Source: JAGWBF01 sp965116325 (lineage in GTDB: Bacteria; Chloroflexota; Dehalococcoidia; Lucifugimonadales; JAGWBF01). From it: a stretch of DNA of 64,000 nucleotides. Shown piece after piece: positions 9,095 to 18,900 of this stretch. The position numbers and the translations under genes are program-made. The stretch spans positions 1,922,001 through 1,986,000 of the forward strand of contig OZ220675.1 of the NCBI GenBank assembly GCA_965116325.1, read 5' to 3'. Each line of letters begins with the position of its first letter. Positions within the stretch are counted from its first letter, which is position 1. Below the pieces are notes generated by a model. The model did no database searches and was not told where the DNA came from. It saw nothing but the letters and a program-made list of their open reading frames with translations.

Positions 9095-10117
9095 TTAGTT
9101 AGGGACCACCGCGATGCCGCGCCGAAGCTCGGAGAACTCGGTCTTTACCTTCACCCACCAGTCTCCATCGTCCTTGCTGACATACACCTCGCCGTAGCGG
9201 GTGCCGGCAACGACCACACCGGGGGCGCCGGGGTGGGTGCCTATGCCATAGACGGGGGAGTTGGTCTCGTTGGGCAGGTCCAGGTCTTCCCAGGTTGCGC
9301 ACCTGTCCTTGGAGCGACGCACACCGCCGACCACGCCGGTGGCGGTGTCGCCGGAGCCGATGAAGACGGTCTTGCCGTCATGGGCGGTGCCGATGCAGCG
9401 GACGAAGGGGAGGGACCAGTTGCCTACGCCGGCGCCGGTCTCTTCCCAGGTCTCGCCCTCGTCTGTGCTCAGCAGGATCTCGTTGTTCCGCTGGGCAAGG
9501 ACTGCCTTGGAGGGGTTGGCGCACACAGCCATGTCATGGAAGTCGATGTATCCAAAGGACTGGTCACCGGGCAGATTGGCGTTCAGGTTTGTCCACGTGT
9601 CACCGCCATCCAGGCTTCGGCGGACGCCGTCGGCTTCCACGCATGCCCAGATGTTGTTGTGGTTTGTGGGGTCCACTGCCAAGCCCGTCAGTCGGTTGAG
9701 CTCGGTCAGCTGCTGCTCTCGGGGAGCAGGGAAGACCGGGTCAAAGTTGCAGGACGTGGCATCCCAGGAGCGCCCACCATCTCGAGAGCGGTAAATCCAA
9801 GGACCTGGGTGGTCCCTGGTCAGGGTCTTGATGCCCGCAAAGACGGTATCGGGGTCCACGGGGTCAACAGCGATTCGCCAGATCCACTGGCCATCCAGTC
9901 CCATGTGTTTGAAGGTCTGGCCCTTGTCGTCGCTCTTGAAGATACCGGTGTCCGTGCCGGCCCACACGACATCGGAGTTGGTGGGGTCGGAGGTTACCTC
10001 ATAGACCCTGGTATCGGCGATCAACGGGTCGGGGCGGCGGAAGGTCTTTCCACCATCACGGCTTATGGAAAGGCCCCTGCCTACTGTTCCTACAAAGAAC
10101 GTGAAATCAGCTACCAA
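9095..10117 (-). CDS. BNR/Asp-box repeat beta-propeller protein (paralogue 2)
   Basis: This 340-residue paralogue of the protein at 7944-8951 shows strong collinearity along its whole length (VADFTFFVGTVGRGL at the start, FSELRRGIAVVPN at the end, against FSELRRGMAVLPN). Asp-box repeats such as SRDGGKTF, SRDGGRSW, SLDGGDTW and STDEGETW recur about every 40-60 residues. The start is TTG with GGAGGTC upstream, the same arrangement as its twin. It is the first gene after a consensus-like promoter. The function is unknown; related propellers act as binding scaffolds or glycosidases. Confidence 0.85.
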   Translation of the reverse strand: MVADFTFFVGTVGRGLSISRDGGKTFRRPDPLIADTRVYEVTSDPTNSDVVWAGTDTGIFKSDDKGQTFKHMGLDGQWIWRIAVDPVDPDTVFAGIKTLTRDHPGPWIYRSRDGGRSWDATSCNFDPVFPAPREQQLTELNRLTGLAVDPTNHNNIWACVEADGVRRSLDGGDTWTNLNANLPGDQSFGYIDFHDMAVCANPSKAVLAQRNNEILLSTDEGETWEETGAGVGNWSLPFVRCIGTAHDGKTVFIGSGDTATGVVGGVRRSKDRCATWEDLDLPNETNSPVYGIGTHPGAPGVVVAGTRYGEVYVSKDDGDWWVKVKTEFSELRRGIAVVPN

Positions 10118-10256
10118 GATGTGACCTCCTTATGCGTTTCTGGTATCCATATCTAACGGTTCAACAAACTTTGGTCATCGAACCCGCGGTCTCCTGCTTT
10201 AGGAGAGCTTCTAGCATGTGACCTAGCTGGAGTGGCTAGGCCTCTGAACTCATCCC

Positions 10257-10284
10257 ATTATACAAGAATAGTAAAGTGAGTCAA
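10257..10284 (-). promoter_or_regulatory. Sigma-70-type promoter for the BNR gene pair
   Basis: On the minus strand TTGACT (complement of 10279-10284) is separated by 16 nt from a perfect TATAAT (complement of 10257-10262). Transcription would start near 10250, leaving a leader of about 130 nt before the TTG start. That leader contains a CCTAGC/GCTAGG stem near 10222-10240. The rest of the 291-nt gap up to the MFS gene shows no further gene. Confidence 0.75.
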
Positions 10285-10408
10285 CCGTGGAAAAATTGAT
10301 AATGGGTATCGAAAGAGTAACGGTGCACGCCTTGACGGAAGCATCGGAATGTTGCCCAGGAGATTGCGCTGATATAACCTGTTGACTGGCCCACCCTGAC
10401 CATCACAA

Positions 10409-11707
10409 ATGGTTAGGCTGATGCCTGCCAGCTTACCCCCCGGGAGGCGACCTATCGCACTGTCCGCCGGTCCTTCTGCCTCGAAGCTAGCCGTAGGTTC
10501 ATGGATAACCTACGATGTGGCAAACACCGTCTTTTGGACAGGCACTGTGGGCGTTTCCTTTCCCCTCTGGATCACAAGCTCTGCAACCTCGGGGGATGAT
10601 GCTACTTTAGGCTTGACCTTGGGGACGACCATGGCGGTGGTCATGGTTCTTTCGCCTTTCCTCGGCACCTTGTCGGACCAAGCACGCACTCGCATGCCTT
10701 TCCTGGCGGCCACCACCATGGTATCTGTGGCTGCGGGCCTTTTTATCGGGGTACCTGGGGTCCTGGGTACCCTCATTCTATTTGCCCTGTCCCTGGCGGC
10801 CATGGAGCTCGGGGTCATCTTCTACAACTCACTCCTGGCCGAGGTGAGCACCGATGCCAACAGGGGAAGGGTGGCCGGCTTGGGGGTGGGGATAGGCTTT
10901 CTGGGGTCTTTCATTGCCGTCGGCACAGCCTTTGCATTCGCCTCATATCTTGATGAGCCCGACCGATACGAATGGACTATAAGGGTTGTGGCTGTGCTGT
11001 TCCTGGTGTTCGCGATGCCCATTCTCTTTCTCTTAAAGGAGAGGCCTCGTCCGATTACCCAGGATTCGATGTGGGTCATGGTGGTCACGTCCTGGTTACA
11101 GCTCATGGGGGACTTCCGGTCCCTGCACCGGTTCCCTGGCCTGCGCATCTTCCTGGCGGCCCGCTTTCTCTACGCCTTGGCCATAAACACCACCACAGCC
11201 TTTGGCGTGGTGTACGCATCGGAAGTGCTGGGGTTGAGCGACCGGGAGGTGCAGCTGGTGCTGCTGGCGGGCATCTGCTTCGCCATACCCAGCGGAGCCT
11301 TTTGGGGGAGAGTGGTTGACCAACGGGGGCCACTGATGGTGTTGGGCCTCAACGTGTTTGTGTGGACACTGGTAATCCTGCTGGCGTTGAGCATCTCATG
11401 GTTTTCCTGGTCCGGGGATCTCTGGTGGGTCGTGGGGTGCATGACCGGTATCGTCATGGCGGGAGTATGGACAGCCGACCGGCCACTGATGCTGCGCCTG
11501 ACCCCCGAGGGCTACACGGGAGAGTTTTTCGGGCTTCACAGCATGGTCGGCAAGGTTGGAAGAGTGCTTGGCCCCCTCATGTGGGCAGGGATGACGTCCC
11601 TTTACAACCAGGAGGCAGCGGTCCTGTGCATCGTCATCATCATGGCTTCCTCCTTGCCCCTTCTCACCAAGGTGCCGTCCCTGGTTTCCCCCGGACAGCC
11701 CAAGTAA
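10409..11707 (+). CDS. MFS permease, UMF1/Atg22-like
   Basis: The 432-residue protein has about 12 hydrophobic helices. It carries the signature of the UMF1 (vacuole effluxer Atg22-like) branch: SWITYDVANTVFWTGTVGVSF near residue 32, then GTLSDQARTRMPFL as the loop between helices 2 and 3. A long cytosolic loop (LLKERPRPITQDS) divides the two halves. Related transporters are thought to export amino acids or similar small solutes. The start is uncertain: ATG at 10409 or 10421, neither with a good ribosome-binding site. The NIPSNAP gene follows 126 nt later. Confidence 0.85.
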   Translation: MVRLMPASLPPGRRPIALSAGPSASKLAVGSWITYDVANTVFWTGTVGVSFPLWITSSATSGDDATLGLTLGTTMAVVMVLSPFLGTLSDQARTRMPFLAATTMVSVAAGLFIGVPGVLGTLILFALSLAAMELGVIFYNSLLAEVSTDANRGRVAGLGVGIGFLGSFIAVGTAFAFASYLDEPDRYEWTIRVVAVLFLVFAMPILFLLKERPRPITQDSMWVMVVTSWLQLMGDFRSLHRFPGLRIFLAARFLYALAINTTTAFGVVYASEVLGLSDREVQLVLLAGICFAIPSGAFWGRVVDQRGPLMVLGLNVFVWTLVILLALSISWFSWSGDLWWVVGCMTGIVMAGVWTADRPLMLRLTPEGYTGEFFGLHSMVGKVGRVLGPLMWAGMTSLYNQEAAVLCIVIIMASSLPLLTKVPSLVSPGQPK

Positions 11708-11833
11708 TAGGTCGGGTCGGAGTAGCTCCCGGCCTTCGTCGTTTGCTGGACTCGGGAGGGTTTGCTACACTAGCTTGCAACAGAGCGCAGTTCCGGGCTA
11801 TGGCCCCGGAATCCTTGCCTTCCAGGAGCAGCC

Positions 11834-12451
11834 ATGTTTTACGAAATGCGCACCTACAGCCTCAAGCCCGGAGCGGTAGCCGACTTTGAAGAGGTGTTCG
11901 AAAAGCGACAGCCCTTCCGTGAGAGGCACTCCAAGCTTGGCGGGTTCTGGCACACGGAGTTCGGCAGGTTGAACCAAGTAGTCCACATCTGGCCCTACGA
12001 GAGCGTCGAACATCGCAGCCAGGTGCGGGATGCCATGGCGAAAGATGAGGACCTGCGGGCGCTGCCCTTGTCCCAATTCATCGATGAGCAGGAGACGGAG
12101 TTTCTAAACCCGACCACCTTCATGCGCCCCATGGAACCGGCCAAGCTAGGCAGCTTCTACGAGTTGAGGATGTACAGCTATCGCAGGGGGAACATGCCCG
12201 AGGTGCTGCGACGCTGGAGCCTGGGTGTGCCGGTGCGGGAGAAGTACTCTCCCATGGCGGGATGCTGGACCACCGATATGGGGCCCTTGAACAAGCTGGT
12301 CCACCTGTGGCCGTACAACAGCTTTGAAGACCGGGAGCGGATACGGGCCGAGTCGTCCAAGGAGGAGCTGTGGCCGCCCCCTACGTCGGAGTTCATGATC
12401 AAGCAGGAGACGAAGATACTCCTGCCGGCGTCCTTTTCCCCGATGCAGTAA
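11834..12451 (+). CDS. NIPSNAP family protein with two domains
   Basis: The 205-residue protein consists of two NIPSNAP ferredoxin-like domains. The first begins MFYEMRTYSLKPG and the second begins FYELRMYSYRRGNM near residue 107. Each contains a G-x-W or C-W core followed by LNQVVHIWPYES or LNKLVHLWPYNS. The family (dimeric alpha-beta barrels) is found near catabolic enzymes and its chemistry is poorly known. An internal duplication makes a pseudo-dimer. A CAGGAGC ribosome-binding site sits 6 nt before the ATG. A tRNA gene follows. Confidence 0.88.
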   Translation: MFYEMRTYSLKPGAVADFEEVFEKRQPFRERHSKLGGFWHTEFGRLNQVVHIWPYESVEHRSQVRDAMAKDEDLRALPLSQFIDEQETEFLNPTTFMRPMEPAKLGSFYELRMYSYRRGNMPEVLRRWSLGVPVREKYSPMAGCWTTDMGPLNKLVHLWPYNSFEDRERIRAESSKEELWPPPTSEFMIKQETKILLPASFSPMQ

Positions 12452-12508
12452 GCAACCCCGGGGCACAAACCCGGCCGCGGCGCGTGGGACCAGCGATGAA
12501 GGCTGACT

Positions 12509-12596
12509 GGAGAGGTGGCCGAGTGGTTGAAGGCGCCGCTCTCGAAAAGCGGTATCTCGCAAGGGATCGTGGGTTCGAATCCCACCCTCTCCGCCA
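12509..12596 (+). tRNA. tRNA-Ser(CGA)
   Basis: The acceptor stem GGAGAGG (12509-12515) pairs with CCTCTCC (12586-12592), with discriminator G and an encoded CCA. The anticodon loop CTCGAAA gives anticodon CGA. The long variable arm and the TTCGAAT T-loop are typical of class II serine tRNAs. A second serine tRNA with the same acceptor stem lies at 26870. Confidence 0.97.
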
Positions 12597-12762
12597 AGTA
12601 GCGCGTAGCCACACGGATCATTCCGGTTTACTGTATCTCGTCAGGTTCGCATTGAATTCGACTGCATGCCCCTATGGCCCTTCCCATCGCCTTGTCTCTC
12701 TTTTCAATTCTTGGGGGTGGGCAATTGGACCATCGTATCTTTAGTGGTCAGAGCAGGCCAAC

Positions 12763-12790
12763 TTGCAAGGCTTCGGCAGCCCGATATGAT
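12763..12790 (+). promoter_or_regulatory. Candidate promoter of the giant transglutaminase-like operon
   Basis: TTGCAA (12763-12768) and TATGAT (12785-12790) are separated by 16 nt, a plausible sigma-70 pair. A start near 12796 would begin exactly at the structured leader and leave about 142 nt before the first gene. The upstream part of this 341-nt gap (12597-12762) shows nothing recognisable. Confidence 0.5.
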
Positions 12791-12796
12791 ATGCGC

Positions 12797-12943
12797 ACAA
12801 CGTAGGGTCGTTGGCGAAACGACCCGGTTGTCTGGCGTGGGTGAGGAACCCACCTTCCGGGCAGATGCCTGGAGCCAGTTTGTAGTCCGCTCTCAGGACC
12901 GGAGTACCCACTCGCAACCCCAAAAGACAATCGCATCATGCGA
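12797..12943 (+). ncRNA. Structured leader RNA upstream of the giant gene (unclassified)
   Basis: Several mutually compatible stems can be drawn. GGGTCGTT/AACGACCC (12805-12812 with 12818-12825) is extended below by ACAAC/GTTGT (12797-12801 with 12827-12831). A three-way junction is closed by CTGGC/GCCAG (12832-12836 with 12874-12878). It holds GTGGGT/ACCCAC (12837-12842 with 12848-12853) and CCGGGC/GCCTGG (12857-12862 with 12867-12872). GTCC/GGAC follows (12885-12888 with 12896-12899). Finally TCGCA/TGCGA (12931-12935 with 12939-12943) traps the ATG, which has no Shine-Dalgarno. I do not recognise a known riboswitch class. Whether it senses a ligand is inference. Confidence 0.45.
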
Positions 12944-15900
12944 CGGCTGATTACAGATTTCTTCTGGCCGTTTATCGGGAGACTGACGCGCCGAGCTAAG
13001 CTCCTACTAGTCCTGTCGGCAGGCTTGCTGGGTCTTCTCTTCCTCGTCGACATCCTGATTTCCCTGGTCTCGTCTTCCCCCCAGGACATCCTTGCGGTCA
13101 ACCCGTCGGTGGGCGAATACGTGGTCCTGCCCACCGGGGTTGGATTGCTCAAGTTCTCGATCTTCGCCATTTCTCTTGTAATTGCTGTGGGCATACTGGT
13201 TGTGTCCCTGGGGTGGCCACCCAAACGATCATCCATCCGGCTCAAGCCGTCCGTCGTCCTGGGACTAGTGGGCGCATGCTCTCTGGTGGCGGCGGGCACC
13301 TATGTATCGTTCTCCGGAATAGTTGATGGGCAGGTGCCTTACGATCAGCACCTGGTCAAGGTTGACCTACTGGAGTCCGGCGCCCTTGTGGTCCTCGCAT
13401 GCATCTTCTTCTCCATAGCTCTCGCCGCCATAGTGGGGCGCAAGATGCTCGTGACGACCCTGGTTGTGTGGCTTGCGGCCGGGCTGGCCTTCGGTTTCCT
13501 GGATACTAAGCCTCTCGACGGATTGTACCTGTTCGAGCGCACATCGAGGATAGAGGAGCCGGTGGTTTTCACGACCCTCGTGGGAACGTACCGGCATACC
13601 GAGGACCCCGCCGAGGAGGTGGATGCTCCAGGGAGCATCATACGAATAGCAGCCACTGGTGACCCGCCTCCCAGAAGAGTCGTGATCAAAGCTGATCCCA
13701 TTCTGGACGCTAAGCCTCCCATCACAGGGGATGTTGTCGAAGATATAGATGTTGAACGGGAGGGGGAGCACCCCGGACCCCTATTTCGGGTTCGTGGAGC
13801 CTCCCACACCACCTATCTGCGGTCCGCCGTGGGCGATGTATACGAAGGAGGACAGTGGAAGCCGCTGGACACTCACGCCATCCCAATTGCACCGGGAGAG
13901 GCTGTGAAGAATGCCGTGGCTCCCCTTATTCCTTCCCTCGGGTCGGAGGACCAGGAAAGGGACCAGCCCGAGAGGCCTAACTTTTGGTTGGTTGCCTATC
14001 CTCCCGTCTCCGGAAGCAGCGACACGGTGGACCTGATCCAGGTGTTCCCAGGTGACGAGGGCGGAACGCTGGAGGCCGGCCCCGCGCCGGTTTCCCAGTA
14101 TCCCACCAGATTTCAGGACAGAGTTACCTACAACCCCTTCAGCAACACGCTCAGCCTCCCCAGCCCGGTCCCCCAGTATGGGTGGTGGTCCTCCCTGCCA
14201 GCTTTTTCAGTTTCTGAACTTGTGGAAGCCGAAGCATTTGATGATGAGGCATATCTACAACTGCCCGACGACCTACCAGAACGCATCTACGAACTTGCTG
14301 AGCAGTTCAAAACAAGCCTCTCTCCCCTCTTGAATGCCAATCAGATTATGACCTTCCTGGCAGACGAAATTGTCTACGCGTCGGAGGATACGGATATTGA
14401 TGTCCGTGAGCCTCCCGTGGGAATGGACCCTGTGGACTGGCTGCTCTTAGAAGAGCGCGCGGGAGGAACAGAGAGCATCACCAGTGCTTTTGTGGTGCTG
14501 GCCCGGGCTGCCGGAATTCCGGCAAGGGTGGTTTCGGGGTGGAAGATAGAAGAGGTTGCCGGGTTCCAGGATGTGCATGAAGACCACTCCCATCAGTGGG
14601 CCGAAATCGCATTGGAGGGTGTGGGCTGGTTTACATTGGACCCCGCTACCAAGGTGGTCCTGGCCCAAAGCACCGAAGAACGTAACTTATCGGCTTTGTT
14701 GGAACAGCTGGAGAAGGGCACCGATCCGACCGCCCGCGCCGAGGCTGCCGAAGCTCTGGAACGTGCCGGCGACCCCGAAGCGCTTCCGGGCTTGGTGGAA
14801 GCTGCGGATAATGATCCGGACCCAGATGTACAAATATCTGCTCTGATTGCAATTCAGAGCTTAGGCACAGACGTTCTGACCCAGATTCTCCGTGGCGATG
14901 AGGACCCCAAGAAGAGGCGGGCAGCTGCGATTGCCCTCGCTATGCTAAACGGCTCGAATTCGGTAGACCCTTTGCTGCAGGCGTTATCCGAGGATGAAGA
15001 CGCCGAGGTCAAGAAGGAGGCCGCCAAAAGGCTGGTTGAAATTGGCGGAGACCGGGCGGCGGAGGAGCTACTTCATCTGGCAGCCTTGGACGACGACCCC
15101 TCTGTGCGAGAGGAGGCGCTGAAAGCCCTGGAGGAACTGGGTGCCGAGGTTTCCTGGCTGGAGAACGGAGCAGCTCTCGTAAATCGGAACGGGTACGCCA
15201 CCTGGATTCCGGGGACGACAACCAGGCAAGTTGGGAAGCCTCCCCGTATCCCTATTTTTTCCGTTACCGGAGCCGCACATACGCGGTACTTGAGGACCTC
15301 GGTCGGCGATGTTTACCTGGGAAACTCTTGGAGCCAACTGGACCCGGTCTCCATACCGTACAGCGCCGGCCGCAACGTTTTCGACATAGTGGAGGGGAGC
15401 TACACTGGCCGGTCAGACGGCTTTGGTTCTCTTCCCAGTCATAGAGTTGAAACGGAAGCCCTTTTCGGCATGCCGGGAAGATTCGAAAACTCCTACCGCG
15501 ACCAGTTCCGGATAGAACCTGCGGGCATGTTTGCTGACCTGCCCGACGGCCTGGCCCCAACTTCCCTGCACCTGCGGTCCGTGGCCCACAATGGCGAATT
15601 GCATCCCTTCAGCTCCACGTTCTCTGCGGATAAGCTAGGGGAATCCTTTTCATGGACCTCCGAGATTCCTGCTTATTCAGCTGGCCTGTACGCCACAGCT
15701 ACCCCTGCCTCGGACCCGACATATACCGAACTGCCGTCTGGCCTGCCGCCTCGGATCCGCGACTTGGCTCTGGACGTTACGTCGGGCCATACGAGCACTT
15801 ACGCCAAGGCTAAGGCTATAGAGGAATACCTGGCGTCCAACTACACCTACAAATTTGCCGACGTCTCGGGCAGAGGGGGGCCACCGCCTGGACGGGACCC

Positions 15901-18900
15901 GATGGACTGGTTCCTATTCAATAGTAAGGAAGGCACATGCGGCGTGTTCAGCAGCGCCTTTGTGGTGATGGCCCGCTCCATAGGCATACCGGCGAGGGTG
16001 GTTTCAGGATGGGCCATCACGCCTCAGGAAGGGCCCCAAGTCGTCTATTCCGATCAGGCCCACCAATGGGCGGAAGTGGCCTTAGCGGAACTTGGGTGGG
16101 TAAGCTTCGAACCCACGCCGGGCGGAGCGCCGTTCAGGGCATCGCCGTGGGACGCCCTGGACAGCGACGATCCCGTGAGGCGGGAGGAGGCGCTGGATGC
16201 CCTGGAGGAACGAGGCGTCGACGTAACCCGGCTGGAGAACGGGGCCGCTATTGTGCGTCAGGGCGGGTATATCAATTGGGTTGGGGGTACCACCACAATG
16301 CAGGCTGAGAAGCCTCCCCATATTCCAGTCTTTTCCGTTACCGGGGCCGCCGACACATGGCACTTGCGGGCCACGGTCGGGGATGTCTATCAGGGGACCC
16401 ATTGGACGAAACTCGACCCGGTCTCCATACCGTACAGCGCCGGAGACAGCGTTACCGACCTGGTAAGGGAGAGTTACGACGGCCAGTCGAACGGGTTTGA
16501 ATCCCTGCCAAGCCATAGGATTGAAACGGAATCCCTTTTCGGTTTACTGGAATCCGCCGACAGCTCCAGAGATAACCAGATCTACATAGAACCGGCAGGG
16601 ATGTTCACGGATCTGCCTGCCGGCCTAGCCCCAACATCCCTGCATCTACTCTCGGTAGGCCAGGACGGGGTGTTGCATCCCTTTAGCTCCACATTCTCTG
16701 CAAATGAATCGGGTACTTCCCATGGATGGTACTCAGAAGTGACTGACTACACGGCTGCCCAGTACGAAGCGGCCACCGCCGCTTCGGACCCCACATATAC
16801 CGCGTTGCCAGCTGGGCTGCCTGAGAGGATTGTGGATTTGGCCTTGGCAGTCACCTCAGGTCATTCCACGACTCATGCCAAGGCTAGAGCCCTGGAGCAC
16901 TACCTTTCCACCAACTACACCTACAGGTTTGCCGACGCCTCCCGGAGCGGGGACCCACCACCTGAACGGGACCCGACGGACTGGTTCCTGTTCGACCATC
17001 GGGAGGGGACGTGCGGGGTGTTCAGCAGCGCCTTTGTGGTGATGGCCCGGTCTATAGGCATACCGGCAAGGGTGGTGTCCGGCTGGGCCATCACTCCCAT
17101 GGAAGGCACCCAGATAGTGTATGCCGACCAAGCTCATCAATGGGTGGAGGTCCCGTTCGAGGGCCTTGGCTGGGTTGGGTTCGAGCCCACAGCGGCGGGT
17201 GGACCTGCCACGCGGGCCACTGCGTCGAGCATTGAGGATGCTGTAGCCAGCGGAGATCCTGAAGAAAAGGAGAGGGTGCTGGAAAGCCTGGAGGATGCGG
17301 GCGCCGAGGTGATCCGGCTGGAAAACGGGGCTGCTCTCATCGGTCAGAATGAGGACTACCTCATGAGCGGGGGCACTACCACGGAACAGGTTCCGGAACC
17401 TTCTCACACTCCCTTATTTACCGTTCAAGGCGCGGCCCACACACCATACCTGAGGACCGCGGTCGGCGATTTCTATCATGGGAGCCATTGGAGCCAGATC
17501 GATCACGTATCCATACCGTACAATGCGGAACAAAGCGTTGAAGACACAGTACGGGACAGCTACACCAACCTGGCCGACGGTTTTGGGGATCTTCCCAACC
17601 ACAGAGTGGAAACAGAGTCCCTCTTCGGGTTCCTTGGCCACACCGGCAACTCTCATCATGACCAGATCTTGATCAAGCCGGTGAAGATGTTCACTGACAT
17701 GCCTGCGGGACTGACGCCAACTTCCCTTCATTTGCAGTCGGCGGACAGGGGTGGGAAATTCTACCCCTTTAGCTCCACATTCTACTCGAATGTATCCAGG
17801 GAGAGCTTTTCGTGGACCTCCGAGATTCCTAACTACTCAGCCTCCCAGTATGACAATGCTGTGGCCGCTTCGGACCCCACCTATACCCAGCTGCCGGACG
17901 GGCTGCCAGAGCGGATTCGCGACCTCGCCCTGCGAGTCACATCCGGCCATTCCAGTACGTATGCCAAGGCAAAAGCGCTGGAGCAGTACCTGTCCACGAC
18001 CTACACCTATGCCTTTGCTGATGCCTCCGGGAGTGGTGCCCCACCACCCGGAAGGGACCCCACGGACTGGTTCCTGTTCGATTACCGGGAAGGGACTTGT
18101 GGGGTGTTCAGCAGCGCCTTTGTGGTGATGGCCCGGTCGATAGGTATACCGGCACGGGTCGTCTCAGGTTGGGCCATCGCTGCGACGGAAGATATCCAGG
18201 TCGTGCGAGCCATCCAAGCCCATCAGTGGGCGGAGGTGGCTTTCCAGGATCTCGGGTGGGTGACTTTCGAGCCTACGGCGCCGGGTGGAGCTTTTACGAG
18301 GGCGAATGAGCAGTATGAGTCGCCAACCCTGGAGGCGGCGCCTCCTCCTCCCCAGGACACGATAACCACGATCACCCAGTGGCCCGTGGAGGTCCGGAGG
18401 CAGGCAGCCTTCGTCGTGGGCGGCGAGGTGACGACCTTGGACGGGCTTAACGTCAGTGGGATGCAGGTTGAGATTTACGTAAACGAGACGAAGGAGCACG
18501 GAGGCATCAAGGTCGGGGAAGCAACCACCTCTTCCGATGGATACGTAGCCTCGGTGGAGCTACCCACTGGAGTCGAGCTGGGACCCTACCAGCTCTTGGC
18601 CCGCGCCGTTGGCAATGACGAATTCAATGAGTCCTGGAGCGACCCGGACATCACGGTATTCTCGGGAAGCGGCCTGGAACTGACGGGACCCTCGGAGGTC
18701 ACCATAGATGTTGAAGCCACCTTCGAAGGGAACCTGACCGATGACATCGGAGAGGGAGTGGCCGACAGTGATATCGCCGTGACCATAGACGGCGTAAGAG
18801 CTCCTTCGATAACAACCGACTCTTCGGGCAACTTCTCCTTCTCCAGCACCTTTGATTCTGCCGGAGACCACTGGGTGGAAGTCGAAGTCGAGGGCCAAGA

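Noticed and set aside
7944..10117. Sialidase function for the BNR proteins
   Set aside because: Asp-box repeats alone do not show sialidase activity. I could not find the arginine triad or an export signal.
15115..18310. Possibility that the transglutaminase repeats reflect misassembly
   Set aside because: The units share frame and length, but their linkers and flanks have diverged clearly, so they are genuine separate copies. Variation in copy number between strains remains possible.
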